From: an uncultured Paracoccaceae bacterium
GTDB taxonomy: Bacteria > Pseudomonadota > Alphaproteobacteria > Rhodobacterales > Rhodobacteraceae
Assembly (NCBI GenBank): GCA_937872465.1
Contig: CALMSR010000046.1
Span: 1 to 32,166, forward strand
Direction: 5' to 3'
DNA length: 32,166 bases
Shown here: in pieces, positions 6,736-14,611 of the stretch
Layout of the letters: each line of letters starts with the position of its first letter
How positions within the stretch are numbered: position 1 is the first letter of the stretch
Position numbers and translations under genes: made by a program
Notes under the pieces: generated by a model
Told to the model about the DNA's origin: nothing
Seen by the model: only the letters and a program-made list of their open reading frames with translations
Database searches by the model: none

Positions 6736-9369
6736 GTGCCGGATCGCATCGAGCGGGAATCATTGCGCGCCTGGACGCTGGCGGCGGGCCGGGTCGCCGA
6801 ATCGCTGCGGGTCGATCCCGAAACCGGCCTCGATTCCGCCGCTGCCGCCGACAGGCTCGCGCGCCACGGGCCCAACGATCTGGGAGAAACCCGCTTTCCC
6901 GGTCCCGCCGAGATCCTGCTCGCGCAGTTCCGGGGCGCGATCTTCTGGCTGCTGATGGCCGCGGCCGCGCTCTCGCTCTGGATGCAGGACCGGATCGAGG
7001 CGCTCGCCATCGCGGCCGTCCTGATCCTGAACGGGCTCATCGGCTTCTCGATCGAGCTGCGGGCGATGCAATCCATGCAGGCGCTGCGGGCGATGTCGCG
7101 CATGCAGGCCCGGGTGCGCCGCGACGGCGCCGTCCGCCAGGTCGCCGCATCGGAACTCGTTCCCGGCGATCTGGTCCTGCTCGATGCGGGCGAACTGGTC
7201 CCGGCCGACCTGCGCCTGATCGCGATCGCCGACCTGCATTGCGACGAATCCGCGCTGACGGGCGAATCGGTTCCGGTCGTGAAGTCGACCTCTCCCCTGG
7301 ACCCCGACACGCCGCTCGCCGAGCGGGCCAATATGGCGTTCCGGGGCACCGCGGTCACCCGCGGCATCGGGACCGGACTCGTCGTCGCGACCGGCGCGGA
7401 TACCGAACTCGGCCAGATCGCCGATCTGGTCGCCGCCGCGGAGGAGCGGCGCTCGCCCCTGGAGAAGCGCCTCGAGGCGCTGGGCCGCCAGCTGGCCTGG
7501 GCCGCCATGGCCGCCGTCGCGGCCCTCGCGGCACTCGGGCTGGCGGCGGGCCAGCCGGCCATGGAGATGATCCGCACCGCGGTCGCCCTGGCGGTGGCGG
7601 CCGTTCCGGAGGGCCTGCCGGTCGTCGCCACGCTCGCGCTCGCCCGCGGCATGTGGCGCATGGCGCGGCGCAACGTGCTGGTGAACCGCCTGTCGGCGAT
7701 CGAGACGCTGGGCTCGGTCGGCCTGATCCTCACCGACAAGACCGGCACGCTCACCGAGAACCGCATGACCGTGGCGGCGGTGCTGCTGCCCGACGCCGCG
7801 GACCCCGCGAACGACCCCGCCCTCGACAGGCCGGGGGCGCGCGCCCTGCTGGCGGCGGCGGCCCTCTGCTGCGACACAGGCGAGACCGGCGGCGATCCGA
7901 TGGAGCGCGCGATCTGCGCGGCGGCCGCGGAGGCGGGATCGCCGCGCGAAGGCCTCCTTGCCGAGGCCCCGCGGACCCGCCTCCTGCCCTTCGACCCCGA
8001 GCGCAAGGTCATGGCCAGCGTGCACCGCGCGACCGATCACGACTTCGTCGTGGTGAAGGGCGCGCCGGAAGCGATCGTCGCGCGCAGCATCCGGGCGATC
8101 ACCCGCGACGGCCCGGTGGCTCTCGACGATGCCGCGCGCGCCGGGCTGGTCGACCGGGCCGAGGCGGCCGCCCGCAGGGGGCTCCGCCTGCTCGGCGTGG
8201 CGCGCCGGGATCCCGCCGGACCGACCTCAGAGATGCTCGACGGTCTCGACTTCCTCGGCTTCCTCGCCCTGCACGACCCGCCGCGCCAGGACGTGCGCGC
8301 GGCGATCGAGCGATGCAAGGCCGCCGGCCTCCGGATCGTCATGGTGACCGGCGATCACCCCGCCACGGCCCGGCGGATCGCCGAGGAAACCGGCGTGGTC
8401 GGCGCCGACGCCCCACCCGGACAGCATTTCTCCCGGAGCGATTCCCGGCTCTCGCAGGCGGAGCGCGAGCAACTCGTGGCGGTGCCGGTCTTCGCGCGCA
8501 TCGCACCGCGCTCCAAGCTCGACCTGGTGAGCCTCCACCAGGAGGCCGGCGCCGTGGTCGCCATGATCGGCGACGGCATCAACGACGCGCCGGCGCTCAA
8601 GAAGGCCGACATCGGCATCGCCATGGGCCAGCGGGGCACCCAGGTCGCCGTGGAGGCCTCCGACATCGTGCTGCGCGACGACAGCTTCGCCTCGATCGTC
8701 GCGGCGGTGCACGAGGGGCGGGTGATCTTCGGCAACATCCGGCTCTTCATCCGCTATCTCTTCGCCTGCAACCTCAGCGAGATGCTGGTGGTGGGGGGCG
8801 CGCTCGCCCTCGGCATGCCGCTGCCGCTGCTCCCGATGCAGCTTCTCTTCCTCAACCTCGTGACGGATGTCTTCCCCGCCCTCGCACTCGGTGCCGGCGA
8901 GGGGCCGCGCGACATCATGTCCCGCCCGCCGCGCCCCGCGGACGAGCCACTGATCGGCCGCCGCGGCTGGACCAGGATCGTCGTCGAGGCGGCGGTGATC
9001 GCGACCTTCACCCTCGCCACCTTCGCCGCGGCGCTCGGCCATCCGGAGGCCGTCGGGACCGATCCCACGACCATCGTGTTCCTGTCGCTGGCCTTCGCCC
9101 AGATCTGGCACATCTTCGCGCTGCGCGAGCGGGGCGAAGCCCTGTGGGACAACGCGATCACGCGCAATCGCTTCGTCTGGGGCGCGCTCGCCCTGAGCAC
9201 CCTGCTGATCCTCGCCGGAACCTTCACCCCGCCGGTATCCGGCGCGCTGGACCTCCGGGCCCCGGACGCGACCGGATGGGCCCTCGCCCTGGCCGCGGGC
9301 CCCGCCGCCCTCGCGACCAACACCGCAATCGCGGCGTTCCTCGGCCGTGGATCACCGAATGCAGGCTGA
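6736..9369 (+). CDS. P2-type cation-transporting ATPase, calcium-pump-like
   Basis: An 877-aa P-type ATPase in the inner membrane. Order: cation ATPase N-terminal domain (about 10-80), TM1-2, actuator with TGES (175-178), TM3-4 with PEGLP (291-295), phosphorylation Asp334 in DKTGTLTEN, nucleotide-binding region with KGAPEAI, hinge GDGINDAPALKKADIGIAMG near 611, then TM5-10. The TM5 sequence NLSE and the TM6 sequence NLVTD reproduce the SERCA Ca2+ ligands (N768/E771 spacing and N796/T799/D800), and PEGLP supplies the E309 equivalent. Ca2+ is therefore the best-supported substrate, although bacterial P2 pumps can also move Na+ or Mn2+. The GTG start has AAGGA very close; no better start is seen. 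It is divergent from the EAL gene. Confidence 0.93.
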   Translation: MPDRIERESLRAWTLAAGRVAESLRVDPETGLDSAAAADRLARHGPNDLGETRFPGPAEILLAQFRGAIFWLLMAAAALSLWMQDRIEALAIAAVLILNGLIGFSIELRAMQSMQALRAMSRMQARVRRDGAVRQVAASELVPGDLVLLDAGELVPADLRLIAIADLHCDESALTGESVPVVKSTSPLDPDTPLAERANMAFRGTAVTRGIGTGLVVATGADTELGQIADLVAAAEERRSPLEKRLEALGRQLAWAAMAAVAALAALGLAAGQPAMEMIRTAVALAVAAVPEGLPVVATLALARGMWRMARRNVLVNRLSAIETLGSVGLILTDKTGTLTENRMTVAAVLLPDAADPANDPALDRPGARALLAAAALCCDTGETGGDPMERAICAAAAEAGSPREGLLAEAPRTRLLPFDPERKVMASVHRATDHDFVVVKGAPEAIVARSIRAITRDGPVALDDAARAGLVDRAEAAARRGLRLLGVARRDPAGPTSEMLDGLDFLGFLALHDPPRQDVRAAIERCKAAGLRIVMVTGDHPATARRIAEETGVVGADAPPGQHFSRSDSRLSQAEREQLVAVPVFARIAPRSKLDLVSLHQEAGAVVAMIGDGINDAPALKKADIGIAMGQRGTQVAVEASDIVLRDDSFASIVAAVHEGRVIFGNIRLFIRYLFACNLSEMLVVGGALALGMPLPLLPMQLLFLNLVTDVFPALALGAGEGPRDIMSRPPRPADEPLIGRRGWTRIVVEAAVIATFTLATFAAALGHPEAVGTDPTTIVFLSLAFAQIWHIFALRERGEALWDNAITRNRFVWGALALSTLLILAGTFTPPVSGALDLRAPDATGWALALAAGPAALATNTAIAAFLGRGSPNAG

Positions 9370-9400
9370 TGCCCCGGCGCATCGCACGGCCCGCGCCGCA

Positions 9401-9464
9401 TTCCCCCGGAGGAGCAAGCCGCAGGGCGAGGGAGGTGCAGCCTTCCCGCCGGTCGGGGATCGGG
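9401..9464. repeat. Dispersed intergenic repeat, copy 1
   Basis: 64 bp in the gap between the convergent ATPase and CCA-adding genes. It aligns without gaps to 25961-26024, with identical blocks GGCAGGGCGAGG (as GCAGGGCGAGG here) and CCGCCGGTCGGGGATCGGG. It is non-coding in both places, so it is a dispersed repeat, perhaps a short interspersed or REP-like element. Confidence 0.6.
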
Positions 9465-9475
9465 AGGGAACGGAC

Positions 9476-10651
9476 TCAGCCCCCGCCCGCGCGTGGCTCC
9501 GCCAGATTCCGCAGGGCGGCCGCATCCAGGCGGAAGCCGGACTCGATCCAGAGCGCCTCGAGGCGCCGCAACTCGGCCCCGAGCGCGCGCCCGTCGAGCG
9601 CGAGATCGGCGGCGCGCAGCGGAAAGACCGCCGCCGCTCCGCGCGCGATCTCGCGCTCCAGGCCCTCCGGCGGGGCGGAGCCCTCGCAGGCGGCGCGCAC
9701 CAGCGCGGCGTCCCGGGCAGCCTCGGCCCCGTGGCGATACGCGGCCCGGGCGGGGGCGGCGCCCGGCTCGTCGAGCGCCGCTCGGCTCGCCGCCAGCGCC
9801 CTGGCATCGGCCTTGGAGAGACGCAGGCGCTCCGCCCAATCCTCGCCCCTGCCGAGCGCCGCCAGGCGGCGCTGCCAGCGCGGCGGCGCACCGAGCGCCC
9901 GCTCACCGGCGACGAGCGCCGCGATCGCGGTCGGGTCGGCCCCGGGCAGGACGGTGCCCAGAATGCCCGTCGCCGCCATGGCGGCCAGCGCCGGCGCGGA
10001 ATCCGGGGCGGCGAGCAGCCGGGTCATCTCCGCCCCCACGCGCTCGCGCGAGAGCTGCGCCAGCCCGGCGCGGCCCTCGGCGCAGGCGGCGAGGCCCTCG
10101 GGGTCGAGCCCCTCCTCGGGATGGCCGTACCAGGCATGGAAGCGGAAGAAGCGCAGGATGCGCAGGTAGTCCTCGGCGATGCGCGCTTCCGCCGCGCCGA
10201 CGAACCGCACCCGCCCGGCCCGCAGGTCGGGCAGCCCGCCGAGCGGATCGACCAGGGTGCCGTCGGGCTTCGCATAGAGCGCGTTCATGGTGAAGTCGCG
10301 CCGCGCCGCGTCCTCGGCGATGTCCCTGGAGAAGGCCACCACCGCATGCCGGCCGAAGGTCTCCACGTCGCGGCGGAAGGTCGTGACCTCGAAGGGCTGG
10401 CCGTCGAGCACGAGCGTCACCGTGCCGTGCCCGATGCCCGTGGGCACCGCCTTGACGCCCGCCGCCTCTGCCAGCGCCAGCACCGCCTGCGGCAGCGCGT
10501 CGGTCGCGAGATCGATGTCGGCCACCGGCGCGCCGAGGAGCGCGTTGCGCACGCAGCCGCCGACCAGATAGGCCGCATGCCCGGCCTCGGTCAGCAGCGC
10601 GCAGACCGCCTGGGTGCGCGGCGCGGCCAGCCAGGGGTCGCCCAGCCGCAT
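9476..10651 (-). CDS. cca: CCA tRNA nucleotidyltransferase
   Basis: A 391-aa class II nucleotidyltransferase that adds or repairs the 3' CCA of tRNA. The N-terminal head has YLVGGCVRNALLG (about 27-39) and the metal-binding DIDLATD. It is followed by GTVTLVLDGQPFEVTTFRRD and RRDFTMNALY (flexible loop and neck), then VRFVGAAEARIAEDYLRILRFFRFHAWYG, the characteristic neck region. The C-terminal body and tail are Ala-rich and less conserved. The ATG at 10651 shares its A with the TGA of the upstream Nudix gene (TGATG), so translation is coupled. This Nudix-cca arrangement recurs in Rhodobacterales from general knowledge. The end is convergent with the ATPase gene across a repeat. Confidence 0.94.
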   Translation of the reverse strand: MRLGDPWLAAPRTQAVCALLTEAGHAAYLVGGCVRNALLGAPVADIDLATDALPQAVLALAEAAGVKAVPTGIGHGTVTLVLDGQPFEVTTFRRDVETFGRHAVVAFSRDIAEDAARRDFTMNALYAKPDGTLVDPLGGLPDLRAGRVRFVGAAEARIAEDYLRILRFFRFHAWYGHPEEGLDPEGLAACAEGRAGLAQLSRERVGAEMTRLLAAPDSAPALAAMAATGILGTVLPGADPTAIAALVAGERALGAPPRWQRRLAALGRGEDWAERLRLSKADARALAASRAALDEPGAAPARAAYRHGAEAARDAALVRAACEGSAPPEGLEREIARGAAAVFPLRAADLALDGRALGAELRRLEALWIESGFRLDAAALRNLAEPRAGGG

Positions 10652-11259
10652 CACGGATCGCGCATCCGGTCCGAGAGCGTGCGGAGCATGCGCGCGGTGG
10701 CGCCCCAGATGTAATGCGGCCCGTAGGGCAGCGCGTAGTAGCGCCGCCAGGCGCCCTGCCAGCGCCGGCCGTGGATCTGGAAATTCCCGGGATCGAGCAC
10801 GAAGGCCAGCGGCACCTCGAAGATCTCGTCCACCTCGCGGCGGTCCGCCACGGGCACGAAACCCGCGTCGATGAGCCCCACGAAGGGCGTGATCGTGAAA
10901 TGCGTCACGGTCTCGTGCCGGTCGAAATGCCCGAGGATCTCGACCTGCTCGGGGGCGAGCCCGATCTCCTCGCGGGCCTCGCGCAGCGCGGCGCCGAGCG
11001 CGCTGCCGTCGCCCGGATCCTGCTTGCCGCCGGGAAAGGCGATCTGGCCCGGATGATGCCGCAGGAGCGCCGCCCGGCGCGTCAGCAGCAGGTTCAGCCC
11101 CGCGCCGCGCTCCACCAGCGGCACGAGCACCGAGGCCGGCCGCGAGACCCGCCCGGCCGACGGCCGGACCCCGGGGTTCAGATCGAAATCCGACGAACCC
11201 CCGGCCGGCGCCTGCAGCGCACGCTGAAGCCGCGAGAGATTGAAGCAATGCCGGTCCAT
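10651..11259 (-). CDS. Nudix hydrolase, CoA pyrophosphatase type
   Basis: A 202-aa protein with the NudL/PCD1-type signature. LLTRRAALLRHHPGQIAFPGGKQ (about 82-104; the UPF0035 extension) is followed by the Nudix box with ALREAREEIGL. This subfamily splits CoA and CoA derivatives into 3',5'-ADP and 4'-phosphopantetheine. The C-terminal half has ITPFVGLI and the aromatic region RRYYALPYGPHYIWGATARML common to the family. ATG 11259 is chosen because the sequence upstream is not Nudix-like; AGGG lies 5 bases before it. It overlaps cca by one base and is divergent from mrpA. Confidence 0.9.
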   Translation of the reverse strand: MDRHCFNLSRLQRALQAPAGGSSDFDLNPGVRPSAGRVSRPASVLVPLVERGAGLNLLLTRRAALLRHHPGQIAFPGGKQDPGDGSALGAALREAREEIGLAPEQVEILGHFDRHETVTHFTITPFVGLIDAGFVPVADRREVDEIFEVPLAFVLDPGNFQIHGRRWQGAWRRYYALPYGPHYIWGATARMLRTLSDRMRDP

Positions 11260-11530
11260 ATCCCTAGATGGATCGCGCGCCGGAGCCGCGCAAGAGCGCC
11301 GGGCCGGGCGCTGCCCTCGTCCCGCTGCGGGACGAGCGAGGAAGAAAGAAGCGGCTCCATATGCGATCGTCCTGCAATTCCCGATCACCCGGGTTGATTC
11401 ACACCCGCAAGTCCGACACAAAAAGCAGGAACGACTTCGCCAGCCCGCATGCCGGGGGACATCGCGGGCAGGAGCGAGAGCCAGGGCGCGCGCGCGGCGG
11501 GACAGCGCGGCGACTTGCAGCGAAAGCGGG
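11260..11530. other. Divergent intergenic region nudix-mrpA with hairpin
   Basis: 271 bp between the divergent Nudix and mrpA genes. CTCGTCCCG and CGGGACGAG (11316-11336) form a perfect 9-bp stem with a 3-nt loop and no T-run on either side. An AT-richer stretch with TTGATT (11394-11399) may hold the mrp promoter, but no good -10 follows. No convincing gene or riboswitch is seen. Confidence 0.4.
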
Positions 11531-13798
11531 GTGGACGCCTTGGCCGAAGGAATATCCGTCACGACGACGCAGGCCGGAGCCGGGCCCTGGCGCCTGATTC
11601 CCGCCGCCGCCGCCGCCGCCGCGACCCTCTGGTTCGCCGGCTTCGTCGCGCCGGTGTCCCACGGCGAGATCCCTCAATACGTCCTGCCCTGGGTGCCGAT
11701 GCTCGGCATCGACTTCGCCTTCCGCCTCGACGGGCTGTCGCTGGCCTTCGCGCTGCTGATCTGCGGCATCGGCGCGCTGGTCTTCCTCTATGCCGCGACC
11801 TATTTCCGCAGCGACCGGCGGCTCGGCTCGCTGCTGCTCACGCTCATCGCCTTCGCCATCTCCATGCTCGGGCTGACCGTCGCCGACGACGCGGTGACGC
11901 TCTTCGTCTTCTGGGAGGGCACCACGGTCACCTCCTGGCTCCTGGTCGGCTTCGACCACGAGCGCGAGAAGTCGCGCGCCGCGGCGCTGCAGGCGCTCCT
12001 GGTGACCGGCATGGGCGGGCTCGCCCTGCTCGCCGGGCTCCTGATCATGGGCGGGATGGCCGGCACCTACCGGCTCTCGGAAATGAACGCCATGGGCGAG
12101 ATGTTCCGGGCGAGCGGGCTCTATCCCCTGATCTTCGCGCTGGTGATCCTGGGGTGCTTCACCAAGTCCGCGCAATGGCCGTTCCAGTTCTGGCTTCCCG
12201 GGGCCATGGCCGCCCCGACCCCGGTCAGCGCCTACCTGCATTCCGCAACCATGGTGAAGGCCGGCGTCTATCTGATGGCGCGGCTGACGCCGGCGCTGGG
12301 CGGCACGGACCTGTGGATCTGGACGCTGGTGCCGGTGGGCGCCTTCACCATGATCCTCGCCTCAGTCTGGGCGATGCGCCAGACCGACCTGAAACTCATG
12401 CTCGCCTTCACCACCATCATGGGGCTGAGCGTCATCACCATGCTGCTCGGCGTCTCCACGCCCGAGGCGGCGGTCGCGGCCATGACCTTCCTGCTCGTGC
12501 ATGCCTTCTACAAGGCCGGGCTCTTCCTCTCGGTCGGCATGATCGAGAAGGGCGCCGGCTCGCGCGAATATCCCGAGGTGGCGGGGCTCGCCGCGGCCAT
12601 GCCGCTGACCACGACGGTGATCGCGCTCGCCGCGCTCTCCATGGCCGGGGCGCCGCCCTTCTTCGGCTTCATCGGCAAGGAGGTGATCTACGAGGCGGCG
12701 GGCCACGCCCCGGTGCTGCCGCTCTTCGTCGCCGGGGCGGCGCTCGTGGCGAATGCGCTGATGATCGGCTGCGCCGGCATGGTGGCGATCCGGCCGTTCT
12801 TCTTCCGGCCGCGCCGGAGCCCGCGGGACATGCCCGCCGATCCCGGCTGGGGCCTCTGGCTCGGCCCGGCGATCCTCGCGGCCCTCGGCCTCTTCTGCGG
12901 CCTCTTCCCCGGCACCGTCGATCACGCGCTGGTCGCGCCGATGGTGCATGCGGTCACCGGCGCCGAATCGCCGACGCATCTGGCACTCTGGCACGGCATC
13001 GGCGCACCGCTGATCCTGAGCCTCGTGACCTTCGCGCTCGGCGGCTGCCTCTATCTGCTGCTCGACCCGATCCGCGACAGGCTGGCGGCGGCCGAGCCCT
13101 CGCTGCCGCGCACCGAAGGCTGGTACGACGCGGCCCTGGTGGGCATCGCGGCGATCGCCGCCGCCCTGACCGGGGCGCTCCAGAACGGCCGGATGACGAG
13201 CTACCTGCGCTGGACCTTCCTCACGCTCGGGGCGCTGATCTGGCTGGCGCTCTTCGTCGGGCACGGCACCTGGCCCGCCTTCACGCTCAGCCGCGAGATC
13301 ATGGACTGGGCGATCTTCGTGATCATCGTCGTCTCGATCGTCATGGTGCTGCGCACCCATTCGCGGCTGACCGCGATCACCGCGCTCGGCGGCGTCGGCT
13401 CCGGCATCGCCATCATCTTCGTGCTCTACGGCGCGATCGACGTGGCGATGACCCAGCTCTTCGTCGAGATCCTCGTGGTGATCTTCCTCGCCATCGCCAT
13501 GGTGCGGCTGCCGCCGACGGGGGCCATGCCCTTCAGGGTCGGCAATGCGCTGGTGGCGGCGGTGCTGGGCCTCGGCGTCTTCGTGGTGCAGCTCTCGGTG
13601 CTCGGGACCGACCTCGACCTCTTCATGACGGTCTTCTTCGAGCAGAGCAGCGTGCCGTCGGCGCTGGGACACAACATCGTCAACGTGATCCTGGTGGACT
13701 TCCGCGGCTTCGACACCATGGGCGAGATCTCGGTCGTGGTCATCGCCGGGGTCGCCTCGATCGCCGCCCTGCGCGCCGGAAGGAGGACCCTGCGGTGA
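11531..13798 (+). CDS. mrpA: Mrp Na+/H+ antiporter subunit A
   Basis: About 755 aa, the large NuoL-like subunit of the Mrp (Pha/Mnh) cation/proton antiporter in the inner membrane. The proton-translocating half shows LFVFWEGTTVTSWLLVGFDH (conserved TM5 Glu), KSAQWPFQFWLPGAMAAPTPVSAYLHSATMVKAGVYL and LLVHAFYKAGLFLSVG. The C-terminal third contains the MrpA-specific domain (AMTQLFVEILVVIFLAIAMV). Unlike many MrpA it lacks a fused MrpB domain at the very end; mrpB is separate. The start is uncertain: GTG 11531 or TTG 11540 both precede the first membrane segment, and neither has a strong ribosome site. The stop overlaps the GTG of mrpB (GTGA). Confidence 0.93.
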   Translation: MDALAEGISVTTTQAGAGPWRLIPAAAAAAATLWFAGFVAPVSHGEIPQYVLPWVPMLGIDFAFRLDGLSLAFALLICGIGALVFLYAATYFRSDRRLGSLLLTLIAFAISMLGLTVADDAVTLFVFWEGTTVTSWLLVGFDHEREKSRAAALQALLVTGMGGLALLAGLLIMGGMAGTYRLSEMNAMGEMFRASGLYPLIFALVILGCFTKSAQWPFQFWLPGAMAAPTPVSAYLHSATMVKAGVYLMARLTPALGGTDLWIWTLVPVGAFTMILASVWAMRQTDLKLMLAFTTIMGLSVITMLLGVSTPEAAVAAMTFLLVHAFYKAGLFLSVGMIEKGAGSREYPEVAGLAAAMPLTTTVIALAALSMAGAPPFFGFIGKEVIYEAAGHAPVLPLFVAGAALVANALMIGCAGMVAIRPFFFRPRRSPRDMPADPGWGLWLGPAILAALGLFCGLFPGTVDHALVAPMVHAVTGAESPTHLALWHGIGAPLILSLVTFALGGCLYLLLDPIRDRLAAAEPSLPRTEGWYDAALVGIAAIAAALTGALQNGRMTSYLRWTFLTLGALIWLALFVGHGTWPAFTLSREIMDWAIFVIIVVSIVMVLRTHSRLTAITALGGVGSGIAIIFVLYGAIDVAMTQLFVEILVVIFLAIAMVRLPPTGAMPFRVGNALVAAVLGLGVFVVQLSVLGTDLDLFMTVFFEQSSVPSALGHNIVNVILVDFRGFDTMGEISVVVIAGVASIAALRAGRRTLR

Positions 13799-14247
13799 AA
13801 TCGCTCATCCTCAGCACCTGCACGCGGATGCTCATGCCGCTGATCCTGATCCTCTCGGTCTTCGTCTTCTGGCGCGGCCACAACGAGCCGGGCGGCGGCT
13901 TCATCGGCGGGCTGCTGGCGGCGACCGCCTTCGCGCTGGTGGAGAAGGCCGAGGGCCTCGAGGCGGCGAAGCGCGCGCTGCGCTTCCGGCCGCAATCCAT
14001 CGCCGCCTTCGGGCTCGGCTGCGCGCTGGTCTCCGGCGTCTGGGGCGGGCTGCAATACGGCTATTTCCTCAAGGGGGTCTGGCCCTTCATCACCATCGAC
14101 GCCGAGGGCAACAAGCACGGCCTGCCGTTCGGGTCGATCTTCCTCTTCGATCTCGGGGTCTATTTCGTGGTGCTGGGCACGGTCTGCGGCATCCTCTTCG
14201 CGCTCGAGGACGTGGTGTCGCGGGAAGCCGACGTGGAAGAGGACTGA
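13795..14247 (+). CDS. mrpB: Mrp antiporter subunit B
   Basis: A 150-aa membrane protein of the MnhB family. The N-terminal segment ILSTCTRMLMPLILILSVFVFWRGHNEPGGGFIGGLLAATAF (residues about 4-45) holds the diagnostic GHNxPGGGFIGGL motif. Three further membrane segments follow, with FDLGVYFVVLGTVCGILFALED near the end. The GTG start overlaps mrpA by four bases and AGGAGG lies 7 bases upstream; mrpC begins one base after the stop. It is a structural subunit of the Mrp complex. Confidence 0.95.
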   Translation: MKSLILSTCTRMLMPLILILSVFVFWRGHNEPGGGFIGGLLAATAFALVEKAEGLEAAKRALRFRPQSIAAFGLGCALVSGVWGGLQYGYFLKGVWPFITIDAEGNKHGLPFGSIFLFDLGVYFVVLGTVCGILFALEDVVSREADVEED

Positions 14248-14248
14248 C

Positions 14249-14611
14249 ATGGAACTGCTTCTGGCCATCCTCGCGGGCTCCCTGGTCGCCGCCGGCTCCT
14301 ATCTGATGATGAGCGGCAAGACGCTGCCCTATCTCTTCGGCCTGACGATGATCTCCAATGCCGCCAACCTGATCATCTTCGCCTCCGGCCGGCTGACCTT
14401 CGGCAAGCCGCCGCTGGTGCCCGAGCACGACAAGACCATCGCCGACGTGTCGAACGCCCTGCCGCAGGCGCTGATCCTGACGGCGATCGTGATCGGCTTC
14501 GGCCTGCTGGTCTTCGCCCTCACCCTCTCCTACCGCTCCTATTACGTGCTCAAGACCATCGAGATGGACGACATGCGCGAAGCCGAGCCGATCGCGGAGG
14601 GCAATTCCTAG
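14249..14611 (+). CDS. mrpC: Mrp antiporter subunit C
   Basis: A 120-aa, three-helix protein of the NuoK/MnhC type. The core GSYLMMSGKTLPYLFGLTMISNAANLIIFASG (about 13-45) and ALPQALILTAIVIGFGLLVFALTLSYR (about 70-96) match MrpC. GKPPLVPEHD in the loop is typical. The last base of the stop codon is the first of the GTG of mrpD (TAGTG), so the two are translationally coupled. Confidence 0.95.
   Translation: MELLLAILAGSLVAAGSYLMMSGKTLPYLFGLTMISNAANLIIFASGRLTFGKPPLVPEHDKTIADVSNALPQALILTAIVIGFGLLVFALTLSYRSYYVLKTIEMDDMREAEPIAEGNS

Noticed and set aside
7239..10169. 976-codon + strand frame over the ATPase
   Set aside because: Shifted frame of the ATPase gene continuing antisense through cca; composition is that of a shadow (Arg, Gly, Pro).
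11394..11422. TTGATT as -35 of the mrp operon
   Set aside because: The expected -10 window reads CACAAA or ACACAA, too far from consensus.
11449..13795. Long upstream extension of the mrpB reading frame through mrpA
   Set aside because: Out-of-frame translation of mrpA; mrpB begins at the GTG overlapping the mrpA stop.
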